Of a stretch of 22,345 nucleotides of DNA, positions 9,165 through 15,340 are shown one piece after another. Position 1 is the first letter of the stretch, and every line of letters begins with the position of its first letter. The notes under the pieces are model-generated. The model made no database searches. It was not told the DNA's origin and saw only the letters and a list, made by a program, of their open reading frames with translations. This DNA is from Coriobacteriia bacterium (GTDB lineage: Bacteria > Actinomycetota > Coriobacteriia > Coriobacteriales > Atopobiaceae): the NCBI GenBank assembly GCA_003150175.1, contig QAKZ01000046.1:1-22345 (forward strand), written 5' to 3'. The translations under genes were made by a program, and so were the position numbers.

Positions 9165-9178
9165 CAAGTATATACTTG
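9165..9178. promoter_or_regulatory. Perfect palindrome in the divergent intergenic region before serS
   Basis: CAAGTATATACTTG is a perfect 14-bp palindrome. It contains TATACT on both strands, a 5/6 match to a -10 box, between the 64-residue membrane protein gene and serS. A clear -35 at 17 nt is missing on either side, so it may be a shared -10 region, an operator, or both. Confidence 0.4.
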
Positions 9179-9240
9179 GAGCGTTGCCGCGCCGCCGCGC
9201 GCGGGACGGTCTTTATGTAGCGCAAGAGCGAGGAGAGCAC

Positions 9241-10527
9241 ATGCTCGACATCAAGTTCGTCCGCGAGAACCCCGACATCGTGGACAAGTCCTGCGAGTCC
9301 AGGCAGAACGCCCACTGGGACCGCGAGAAGTTCTTTGAGCTGGACGAGGAGCGCCGCTCCGTCATCGCCGAGGTCGAGAAGCTCCAGGCCGACCGCAACT
9401 CCGTCTCCAAGCAGATCGGCCTTCTTATGAAGGACGGAAAGAAGGACGAGGCGGAGGCCGCCAAGGCCCAGGTCGCCGCGAACAAGGAGCGCATCGCCGA
9501 GCTGGGCGAGAAGCGCGCCACCGTCGAGCAGGAGCTCTTCGACCTCGTCGCCGCCATCCCCAACATCCCCCACGAGTCCGTGCCCTACGGCAAGGACGAC
9601 TCCGACAACCCCGAGGTGCGCCGCTGGGGCACCCCGCGCGAGTTCGACTTCGAGCCCAAGGCTCACTGGGACCTCGGCCCCGAGCTCGGCATGATCGACT
9701 TCGACCGCGGCGTCAAGCTCGCGGGCACCCGCTTCTACCTGCTGGGCGGCATGGGCGCCCGCATGGAGCGCGCGCTCATCAACTTCTTCATCGACATGCA
9801 CTCCAAGGTCGGCTTCAAGGAGTGGTGGCCGCCCGTCATCACCAACCACGACAGCCTCTTCGGCACCGGCCAGCTGCCCAAGTTCGATGAGGACCTCTAC
9901 CACGTGAACCCCGACCTCTACCTGATCCCGACGGCCGAGGTCCAGCTGACCAACATCCACCGCGACGAGGTCCTCGACGGCGACAAGCTCCCGCTGCTCT
10001 ACACCGCCTTCACCCCGTGCTTCCGCGAGGAGGCTGGCTCCGCCGGCCGCGACACCCGCGGCATCATCCGCGTGCACGAGTTCGACAAGGTCGAGATGGT
10101 CAAGTTCGCCAAGCCCGAGGACTCCATGAACCAGCTCGAGTCCATGGTCGCCGAGGCCGAGGCCTGCCTGCAGACCCTGGGCCTTCCGTACCATGTGGTC
10201 ACCCTGTGCACCGGCGACATCGGCTTCAGCGCCACCAAGTGCTACGACCTCGAGGTGTGGCTGCCCAGTTACAACAACTACAAGGAGATCTCCTCCTGCT
10301 CCAACTGCTGGGACTTCCAGGCCCGCCGCGCGAACATCAAGTACCGCGACCCGGCGAACTTCAAGGGCACGCGCTATGTGCACACCCTCAACGGCTCCGG
10401 CCTCGCCGTGGGCCGTACGATGGCCGCCATCATGGAGAACTACCAGAACGCCGACGGCACCATCACCGTGCCGGAGGCCCTGCGCCCCTACATGGGCGGC
10501 ATCGAGGTCATCAAGCCCGAGGCGTAG
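9241..10527 (+). CDS. serS: Serine--tRNA ligase
   Basis: 428-residue class II aminoacyl-tRNA synthetase that charges tRNA-Ser with serine. The N-terminal ~105 residues (MLDIKFVRENPDIV, then a heptad-rich stretch) form the tRNA-binding helical arm. The catalytic core shows the serine-binding TAEVQL (231-236), motif 2 FTPCFREEAGSAGRDTRGI (257-275) and motif 3 NGSGLAVGRTMAAIMENYQ (384-402). Length and order are normal. I start at the ATG at 9241, which has GAGGAGAG just upstream; the frame is open to 9184 but the extra residues have no family match. A stem-loop follows the stop codon. Codon use is strongly biased to C/G endings, as in other highly expressed genes here. Confidence 0.98.
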   Translation: MLDIKFVRENPDIVDKSCESRQNAHWDREKFFELDEERRSVIAEVEKLQADRNSVSKQIGLLMKDGKKDEAEAAKAQVAANKERIAELGEKRATVEQELFDLVAAIPNIPHESVPYGKDDSDNPEVRRWGTPREFDFEPKAHWDLGPELGMIDFDRGVKLAGTRFYLLGGMGARMERALINFFIDMHSKVGFKEWWPPVITNHDSLFGTGQLPKFDEDLYHVNPDLYLIPTAEVQLTNIHRDEVLDGDKLPLLYTAFTPCFREEAGSAGRDTRGIIRVHEFDKVEMVKFAKPEDSMNQLESMVAEAEACLQTLGLPYHVVTLCTGDIGFSATKCYDLEVWLPSYNNYKEISSCSNCWDFQARRANIKYRDPANFKGTRYVHTLNGSGLAVGRTMAAIMENYQNADGTITVPEALRPYMGGIEVIKPEA

Positions 10528-10572
10528 GAACTTCTTTGCGCTTGCCCCACAACTGATTCGCAGCACGTGAAG

Positions 10573-10599
10573 ATGCCGCCCGCGACCCGCGGGCGGCAT
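10573..10599 (+). terminator. Stem-loop terminator after serS
   Basis: A 12-bp perfect stem (ATGCCGCCCGCG with its complement) and a 3-nt loop, 45 nt after the serS stop. Only TGTTGT follows, so the U-tract is weak. Confidence 0.7.
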
Positions 10600-10615
10600 T
10601 GTTGTCCCGTTCGTG

Positions 10616-10633
10616 CACCATACTTGTATGGTG
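10616..10633. promoter_or_regulatory. Perfect palindrome upstream of the 119-residue gene, operator candidate
   Basis: CACCATAC-TT-GTATGGTG is an 18-bp perfect inverted repeat with a 2-nt centre. It lies 33 nt before the GTG start of the next gene, where a -10 box and transcription start would fall. This is the usual form of a dimeric repressor site; no -10/-35 pair of good quality is visible around it. Confidence 0.45.
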
Positions 10634-10665
10634 TTGATGAGCGAGCGCGAGCGTAGGGGAGCGAT

Positions 10666-11025
10666 GTGGAAGAGCTGACGGTGGCGGCGAGGTTCGAGTC
10701 CGCGGGGGACGTCCGCAAGATGAGCGTCGGAGGCGCGCCGGGGGCGCCTCTCGTGCTGCGAGAGGAGATCGAGGGGCCGTCGGTGCGCGTCGCCCATGGC
10801 GCGGACCGTGCGCGGCTCGACGTGCGCGTGCCGGCCTCCTGTACAGGGAGGCTCCTGGCTGCGCTGGGGGAGCTCTTCGGGGCCCGGTCGCTCGCGGAGT
10901 TCGCCCGCGACGAGGGGAACGACATCCTCGACCTGATGGACCTCTGCGATCGCGAGGGCATCCCCTATGACTTCGGGTTCATCGACTCGAATGAGGACGC
11001 CGCTCTTCGCCGTGCCGATCTATAA
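10666..11025 (+). CDS. Hypothetical protein, 119 residues
   Basis: I do not recognise this family. The protein is soluble, with no signal peptide or membrane span, rich in Arg, Asp, Glu and Ala, and ends IPYDFGFIDSNEDAALRRADL-like. The start must be the GTG at 10666 or later because an in-frame TAG lies 12 nt upstream; GGGGAG before the GTG serves as ribosome site. The C-terminal half (GRLLAALGELFGARSLAEFA and LDLMDLCDREGIPYDFGF) looks helical and well composed, supporting a real gene. It is a single-gene unit: palindrome upstream, strong terminator 5 nt after the stop. Confidence 0.7.
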   Translation: MEELTVAARFESAGDVRKMSVGGAPGAPLVLREEIEGPSVRVAHGADRARLDVRVPASCTGRLLAALGELFGARSLAEFARDEGNDILDLMDLCDREGIPYDFGFIDSNEDAALRRADL

Positions 11026-11030
11026 CAAAA

Positions 11031-11056
11031 AAAGGGCTTCCCGAAGGAAGCCCTTT
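11031..11056. terminator. Bidirectional terminator
   Basis: An 11-bp perfect stem (AAAGGGCTTCC with its complement) and CGAA loop. A-rich sequence on the left and TTTAATTT on the right let it work for the hypothetical gene on the plus strand and for tRNA-Arg on the minus strand. Confidence 0.88.
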
Positions 11057-11064
11057 AATTTGCG

Positions 11065-11141
11065 TGGTGCGGCGTATAGGATTCGAACCTATGACGCCCT
11101 GATTCGTAGTCAGGTCCTCTATCCAGCTGAGGTAACGCCGC
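11065..11141 (-). tRNA. tRNA-Arg (anticodon ACG)
   Basis: Read on the minus strand, the 7-bp acceptor stem GCGGCGT/ACGCCGC pairs the gene's ends, with discriminator A and encoded CCA (complement of 11067-11065). The anticodon stem CCTGA/TCAGG encloses CTACGAA, giving ACG, read as ICG after deamination. The T-arm ATAGGTTCGAATCCTAT is canonical. Total 77 nt. Confidence 0.96.
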
Positions 11142-11152
11142 GTGCAAGACGA

Positions 11153-11182
11153 TATATTGCCAGTCATGCCCTAATTCGTCAA
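11153..11182 (-). promoter_or_regulatory. Possible promoter of tRNA-Arg
   Basis: On the minus strand TTGACG (11182-11177) matches a -35 box in 5 of 6 positions. AATATA (11158-11153) follows after 18 nt as a poor -10. The position, about 12-20 nt before the tRNA, is right; the -10 is weak. Confidence 0.4.
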
Positions 11183-11300
11183 GCGAGAATTGAAAAAAAT
11201 TTTGCCTGATCCAAAAAAATTTCCCACACCACGTTTTACCTGCGGTTTTTCGTTGGGCTTACGTTGGCCGCGACGTTGTGAGAATGAGCTAAAACAAAAA

Positions 11301-11326
11301 CCCGCCGGCGCATGCGCGCTGGCGGG
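11301..11326 (-). terminator. Terminator of tRNA-Ser
   Basis: An 11-bp stem (one G-T pair) with loop ATGC. On the minus strand it is followed by TTTTTGTTTT, 11 nt beyond the tRNA-Ser CCA end. The remaining AT-rich DNA from 11142 to 11300 holds no gene that I can see. Confidence 0.85.
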
Positions 11327-11336
11327 CTGTGCAGTC

Positions 11337-11427
11337 TGGCGGAGAGCTGGGGATTCGAACCCCAGATTCCCTTAGGGGGAATACTCGCTTAGCAGGCGAG
11401 CACCTTCGGCCTCTCGGTCAGCTCTCC
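11337..11427 (-). tRNA. tRNA-Ser (anticodon GCT)
   Basis: On the minus strand the acceptor stem GGAGAGC/GCTCTCC, discriminator G and encoded CCA are intact. The anticodon stem CTCGC/GCGAG encloses CTGCTAA, giving GCT. A long variable arm (TATTCCCCCTAAGGGAAT) fits a class II serine tRNA. Total 91 nt. A TATGAT box at 11450-11445 on the same strand is a plausible -10. Confidence 0.96.
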
Positions 11428-11466
11428 GTAATCGGTGCCCGAGAATCATAGCGCATAGTGGGCGGT

Positions 11467-12471
11467 TTAGCCAACTAGCCCCAAAAGAAATTCGTCGTTA
11501 ATCACGATATCCCCTCGGTGAGCGGCGATTATTTCCCACGAGAAGCGCCCCAGAAGCTCTTCGGGGGACACCTCCTCGCCCTTCTGGGCGATTCCTGCCG
11601 CCGCGGCGAGCGCGCCGACAATGCGCCGGCTGGATATGCCCCGCTGCCGCAGCGCCCCAAGGTCGAGGTCCTGGTCTCGCTTGGAGAGGCGCCTGCCGTC
11701 CGGGGCGGTGAGCAAGGGAACATGGCCGTAGGTCGGCGCCGCAAGGCCGAGCAGCCGTGCGAGGTAGATCTGCCGCGCGGAGGAGCCAAGGAGGTCTCGC
11801 CCGCGAACTACCTGATTCACGCCCATGAGCCCGTCGTCGACCACGACGGCCAGCTGGTAGGCGAACACGCCGTCGCTGCGGCGCACGAGGAAGTCGCCGC
11901 ATTCGCGGGCGAGCACTTCTTTTTGCGGGCCGTAGGCGAGGTCGCAGAATTCGATCGTGCCGGCGGGGTCGTCCTTGTCGGGTACGCGCAGGCGCGTCGC
12001 CGGGGCGCGGCGGCAGGAGCGCTCGGCGATCTGCTCCGGCGTGAGGTCGCGGCAGGTCCCCGCGTACAAATACGTTCCGTCCGAGGCGTGCGGCGCCGTT
12101 GCGGCGTGGAGCTCGGCCCGCGTGCAGAAGCACGGGTAGGTGAGCCCGAGCTCTCCCAGTCGGCGAACAGCGTCCTCATATATGTCTGTGCGCTCGCTTT
12201 GGCGGTACGGGCCCTCATCCCAGGAAAGCCCGAGCCATTCGAGGTCGGCCATCAAACGGTCCGCGACCGCCTTGTCCTGCGCCCGGGGATCGAGGTCCTC
12301 AATGCGCAAAACGATGCGCCCCCCGGCACTTCTTGCCGAAAGCCAGGCCATGAGGCACGAGAACACGTTGCCCAGGTGCATTCTTCCGGAGGGCGTGGGC
12401 GCGAAGCGGCCTATCACGGTGGACTCGGCCACCGGCTCTACGTCGCTGGGGCTATACGCTACGCTGTGCAT
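11467..12471 (-). CDS. gluQ: Glutamyl-Q tRNA(Asp) synthetase
   Basis: A GluRS paralogue without the anticodon-binding domain, expected to attach glutamate to queuosine in the wobble position of tRNA-Asp. The 334 residues show the class I HIGH-type signature GRFAPTPSGRMHLGN, the RIEDLDPRA segment, a zinc site of the GluQ type (YPCFCTRAEL then YLYAGTC, i.e. CxC...Y...C) and a KMSKS-like loop RRLSKRDQDLDL. The protein stops after the catalytic core, which separates GluQ from full-length GltX. I start at the ATG at 12471, which has AGGAG 7 nt upstream; another ATG at 12486 would add five residues but has no good ribosome site. It lies 27 nt after the ATPase gene, so the two may share a transcript. 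A fragment of a second gluQ lies at 21617-21733. Confidence 0.92.
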   Translation of the reverse strand: MHSVAYSPSDVEPVAESTVIGRFAPTPSGRMHLGNVFSCLMAWLSARSAGGRIVLRIEDLDPRAQDKAVADRLMADLEWLGLSWDEGPYRQSERTDIYEDAVRRLGELGLTYPCFCTRAELHAATAPHASDGTYLYAGTCRDLTPEQIAERSCRRAPATRLRVPDKDDPAGTIEFCDLAYGPQKEVLARECGDFLVRRSDGVFAYQLAVVVDDGLMGVNQVVRGRDLLGSSARQIYLARLLGLAAPTYGHVPLLTAPDGRRLSKRDQDLDLGALRQRGISSRRIVGALAAAAGIAQKGEEVSPEELLGRFSWEIIAAHRGDIVINDEFLLGLVG

Positions 12472-12498
12472 TCTTTGGCTCCTCATGCCGCCCGTCTC

Positions 12499-13785
12499 CT
12501 ACACCGTCAGGCTCGTCACGGGAACTATATAGGTCCCCGTCGCGGCATCGCGGTGCGAATGGGGCGTGGAGGCCAGAATCACCGCGGTGAACTCGGGGCC
12601 TTGCAGCTCCCCTCCGTTGGCCACCTTCTTTTTCAGGCGCTCGAGACGCTTGATCGACGCGGCGATCTGGGCCTCGCCGATCTCGACGTTGAACGCGGCC
12701 CAGCGCCCGTCGTCGGAAAGAAGCACGTAGTCGACCGCAAGGCCGTCGGCATCGGCGTAGTAGCACAACCTCGGCGCGTGGCAGGGGCTTATGGCGCCTG
12801 CGTACGTCTGAAGGTCGTGGCCAACGAGCGCCCTGAGCCCCGCCATGAACAGCCGGGCGTCGGACGTAATGTCGCCCTGGCGCCAGCGGCATACGACCGG
12901 CCCTAGGCTCGCGTCGCAGGGGATGTAGCGCGGCTTGATCTTTACGTGGGACTTGGCGCGTACGGGAGCGTCCCAACCGTCGATGCGGTCCACAAGGAAC
13001 AGCTCCTCGAACGTGCGCAGGTAGCCGGTCACGGTGTTGCGGGAGGGGACCTTCTCGCCATCTTCTGCCATAAGACCGGCAAGCGCATCGTAGGTGAAGT
13101 CGTTGCCTACGTTGCTGCACACGGCGCGAAGGACCCTTCTGGCGGTTGCCTCTTTGCGCCCCGCGGCCTCGACCTCGCCGGCAAGAAGGGACTCGATGTG
13201 CATGCTCGCGACGGCGTGCGCGGAGGCGCTGTCCATCCCTATGGTCTGGGGCCAGCCGCCGGCGTACATCAGGGAAGCGATTGAGCCGAGCGAGGCCGTG
13301 CTTCGCCTCGGATCGAACTCGCCGCGAAAGAGCCCGGATAAGGAGACTGACCTGTCCGATGCGCCGATCTCGGCGAGCGTGAGCGTGTGCATCTTTATGC
13401 GCGCCCCGCGCGATTGGCGCGTCATCACGTGGCGCGTCGACTCCTCGGTGCGTCGCGAGGAGGTAAAGAGAAACTCGCCGAAGTCGGATGTCTCGCGGTA
13501 GGCGAACTCCTGAAGGCCGGGGAGGTCCGCCCACTCGTCGATGACGTGCGGGCGTACGCCCGTGAGGGCCAGGCGGGGGTCCGTCTGGATCAGAGGGAGC
13601 ACGATGTTCTTCTCGTCGCAGTGGGTGATGCTCTGTGCGCTCGCGAGGCATAGTGAAGTCTTGCCGCAGCCCCGCACGCCGGTGAACTCAAGAATTTTGT
13701 AGGAATTGAGTAGATTAGGCATCTTGAGGTCCAAGAGTCGCTCAGAATAATCCTCGATTTTGAGAGGTGTGCTCCTTGGTCTCAT
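12499..13785 (-). CDS. AAA_14/DUF4143-type ATPase (COG1373-like)
   Basis: 428 residues. Residues about 28-130 form a P-loop ATPase: Walker A TGVRGCGKTSL (35-45) and acidic VIDEW (81-85) as Walker B. Residues about 125-170 resemble the sensor and linker part of the family (RHVMTRQSRGARIKMHTLTL), and the C-terminal half fits a DUF4143-like wing with a nuclease-fold-like tail (AVDYVLL...WAAFNVEIGEAQI). Such proteins are widespread in anaerobes, often as scattered accessory genes; their biological job is poorly known. The start ATG at 13785 has AAGGG 5 nt upstream. A 16-mer in codons 8-13 is repeated in the leader. The upstream DNA is far more AT-rich than the rest of the window, which suggests acquisition by transfer. 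Confidence 0.8.
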   Translation of the reverse strand: MRPRSTPLKIEDYSERLLDLKMPNLLNSYKILEFTGVRGCGKTSLCLASAQSITHCDEKNIVLPLIQTDPRLALTGVRPHVIDEWADLPGLQEFAYRETSDFGEFLFTSSRRTEESTRHVMTRQSRGARIKMHTLTLAEIGASDRSVSLSGLFRGEFDPRRSTASLGSIASLMYAGGWPQTIGMDSASAHAVASMHIESLLAGEVEAAGRKEATARRVLRAVCSNVGNDFTYDALAGLMAEDGEKVPSRNTVTGYLRTFEELFLVDRIDGWDAPVRAKSHVKIKPRYIPCDASLGPVVCRWRQGDITSDARLFMAGLRALVGHDLQTYAGAISPCHAPRLCYYADADGLAVDYVLLSDDGRWAAFNVEIGEAQIAASIKRLERLKKKVANGGELQGPEFTAVILASTPHSHRDAATGTYIVPVTSLTV

Positions 13786-13814
13786 TTTTGCCCTTTCTAT
13801 AATCCTCGATTTTG
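13747..13814. repeat. Two direct 16-bp repeats around the ATPase start
   Basis: ATAATCCTCGATTTTG occurs at 13747-13762, inside the first codons of the ATPase gene, and exactly again at 13799-13814, in its leader just upstream of the ribosome site. The copies are 52 bp apart. They may be paired regulator sites or a short duplication that restarted the gene: both encode KIEDY in the same frame. Confidence 0.75.
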
Positions 13815-14128
13815 CACAAAACAGTATTATTGCGAATAATCGAGAGAAGCAATAAATAAAAATCGCGAATTAAAAATGAGCTAAACCGAGAAGAATTGCC
13901 ATATTTGGCAAAAATGAAACTCTTCAATATACACCCTGTGATGACAAAATTCGCCTTAAAGCCGCAAAAGCAGAAAAATATACCGCTCGTAACGGTGGAT
14001 TGACGCCCAAACGGCGGCATCGAACAATGCCCTCAACTTGCGGTGCACAGCAAGTGGATCAGACGGGCCGGGCGGTTGCGGCAAACAAAGCCGCCGACGC
14101 CGGCGGACAAGCCCCAAGGGAGGGACAC
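13786..14128. other. 343-bp intergenic region between the divergent ATPase gene and PTS operon
   Basis: The left two thirds (to about 13985) are markedly AT-rich. They hold one copy of the 16-bp direct repeat and a plus-strand promoter overlapped by a palindrome. The right third (about 13990-14128) is GC-rich and would be the 5' leader of the PTS mRNA, roughly 190 nt long. It has two overlapping hairpins: GCGGC/GCCGC (about 14078-14094) and CCGCCG/CGGCGG (14091-14106), which cannot form together. No known riboswitch is recognised and no separate gene is supported; the frame open upstream of IIA lacks a credible start. Confidence 0.6.
13896..13933 (+). promoter_or_regulatory. Promoter of the PTS/cysteine operon with overlapping palindromic operator
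   Basis: TTGGCA (13905-13910) and TATACA (13928-13933) are exactly 17 nt apart, matching consensus in 5 and 4 of 6 positions. The palindrome TTGCCA-TATT-TGGCAA (13896-13911) covers the -35 box, as expected for a repressor or activator site. No regulator gene lies in the operon. Confidence 0.65.
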
Positions 14129-14530
14129 ATGGTCGGAATCATCGTTATGACGCACGGCGCGCTCGCTCAGGGAATCGTGGACGCGGCTGAGCTCATCACG
14201 GGTCCCGCACACCAGGTCCAGACGCTCTCGCTTCGCCGGGAGGACAACGTCAACGATCTGAACGACGCTTTTGTGGCGGCGCTTGAGCAGGTGGACACCG
14301 GCGACGGTGTGCTGGTTTTGACTGACCTCATGGGCGGAAGCCCCTGTAACGTCGCCAGCATGAACCTGCGCGACAAGGATTATCAGCTTCTTACCGGCGT
14401 GAACCTCCCGATGTTCATCGAAGCGCTCGCGTCGAGGGAAGACGGCTGCTCCGCAGCCGACCTTGCGAAGGCCTGCCGCGACTCCGCGACTGATGGCGTC
14501 AAGCACATCAATGAGCTTCTGGGCAAGTAG
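14129..14530 (+). CDS. PTS mannose/fructose/sorbose-family EIIA
   Basis: 133-residue cytoplasmic phosphocarrier that takes phosphate from HPr. MVGIIVMTHGALAQG holds the phosphorylated histidine at H9, and LVLTDLMGGSPCNVA (about 71-85) is the conserved dimer/active-site segment of EIIA-Man. Length equals a free-standing IIA domain. The start ATG at 14129 follows AGGGAGGG; the frame is open further upstream, but EIIA-Man proteins begin with exactly this strand. First gene of the operon; the IIB gene follows after 27 nt. Confidence 0.93.
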   Translation: MVGIIVMTHGALAQGIVDAAELITGPAHQVQTLSLRREDNVNDLNDAFVAALEQVDTGDGVLVLTDLMGGSPCNVASMNLRDKDYQLLTGVNLPMFIEALASREDGCSAADLAKACRDSATDGVKHINELLGK

Positions 14531-14557
14531 CGCCCAAAGAGAAGAAGGAAAGCAACA

Positions 14558-15049
14558 ATGGCAAACATCACGTTCGCGCGCGTCGATCACCGCCTGATCC
14601 ACGGCCAGGTGATCACCAAGTGGTCCAAGATCGCTCGCGCGCAGAAGATCTTGATCGTCGACGACATCCTCGGCCAGGACAGCTTCATGGTCGACATCTA
14701 CAAGATGGCCGCCCCCAGCGGAATCGACGTCGACATCAAGTCCGCTCAGGCCGCGGCCGACGCCTACAAGGCCGACGACCTGGGTGATGGCAACATCTTC
14801 CTGCTCTTCAAGAGCATCCAGATGGTGCGCAAGGCCGTTGACGCCGGCCTCGAGCTGAAGGCCCTGCAGCTGGGCGGCGTGCCCCCCGAGAGCGGCCGCA
14901 AGATCGTCTTCCAGGCCGTCGCCTTGAACGACGAGGACGTCGCGGACCTCACCCACCTTGCCGAGGCCGGCGTGGACATCACGCTGCAGGTCGTGCCCGA
15001 GGAATCCGGCATGACCCTGGCCGAAGCCCTGAAGAAGTACAACTCGTAA
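14558..15049 (+). CDS. PTS mannose/fructose/sorbose-family EIIB
   Basis: 163 residues, the phosphotransfer subunit between IIA and the sugar. The N-terminus FARVDHRLIHGQV carries the active histidine H15, followed by the family segments ILIVDDILGQDSF and the C-terminal EESGMTLAEALKKY. Length is standard (about 160). An AAGGAA site precedes the ATG. It is a separate protein from IIA, as in sorbose- and levan-type systems and unlike E. coli ManX. Intact. Confidence 0.94.
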   Translation: MANITFARVDHRLIHGQVITKWSKIARAQKILIVDDILGQDSFMVDIYKMAAPSGIDVDIKSAQAAADAYKADDLGDGNIFLLFKSIQMVRKAVDAGLELKALQLGGVPPESGRKIVFQAVALNDEDVADLTHLAEAGVDITLQVVPEESGMTLAEALKKYNS

Positions 15050-15067
15050 CGCGAAGAAGGAGCAATT

Positions 15068-15340
15068 ATGCCGCTTAATCTGCTGTTTGCCCTTGTCGGA
15101 GGCCTGTGGTTCTGGTTTGCTGCCTCTCTTGCCGGCTACAACTGGATTCAGACCCTGAAGTCCCCGATCGTCGTGGGCACCGTCCTCGGCCTTCTTGCCG
15201 GCGACGTCGAGACCGGCCTCATTACCGGCGGTTCCATCGAGATGGTGTATCTCGGCATGGTCGCTGCCGGCGGCAACATCCCGTCCGACCGCGTTTTCGC
15301 CGCGCTCATCGCCGTGCCCATCGCATCCAGACCGGCGTGA
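15068..15340 (+). pseudogene. PTS EIIC, N-terminal piece, ended early by a one-base frameshift
   Basis: The 90-residue reading frame begins with a good AAGGAG site and reads as the first membrane segments of a sorbose-type EIIC (GLWFWFAASLAGYNWIQTLK; GLITGGSIEMVYLGMVAAGG). It is in frame up to VPIA at about 15322, then runs SRPA and stops. The other frame continues with IQTGVTPEVAVSIAVPLG, the expected EIIC sequence. One missing base near 15323-15325 (GC-ATC where GCN-ATC is expected) explains it. If repaired, the gene would run 15068-16671 and encode 534 residues. No slippery heptamer is present. Confidence 0.85.

Noticed and set aside
9127..9240. T-box or other riboswitch before serS
   Set aside because: The leader is too short and lacks the T-box sequence and terminator/antiterminator pair.
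8932..10797. 621-codon minus-strand frame
   Set aside because: Only the last 64 codons, with their own AGGAGG site, look real; the rest is antisense of serS.
14000..14128. N-terminal extension of EIIA
   Set aside because: In frame but without family match or ribosome site; EIIA-Man proteins begin at MVGIIV.
15315..15340. Programmed -1 ribosomal frameshift in EIIC
   Set aside because: The direction would be right, but there is no X-XXY-YYZ heptamer and no clear downstream pseudoknot; a lost base is simpler.
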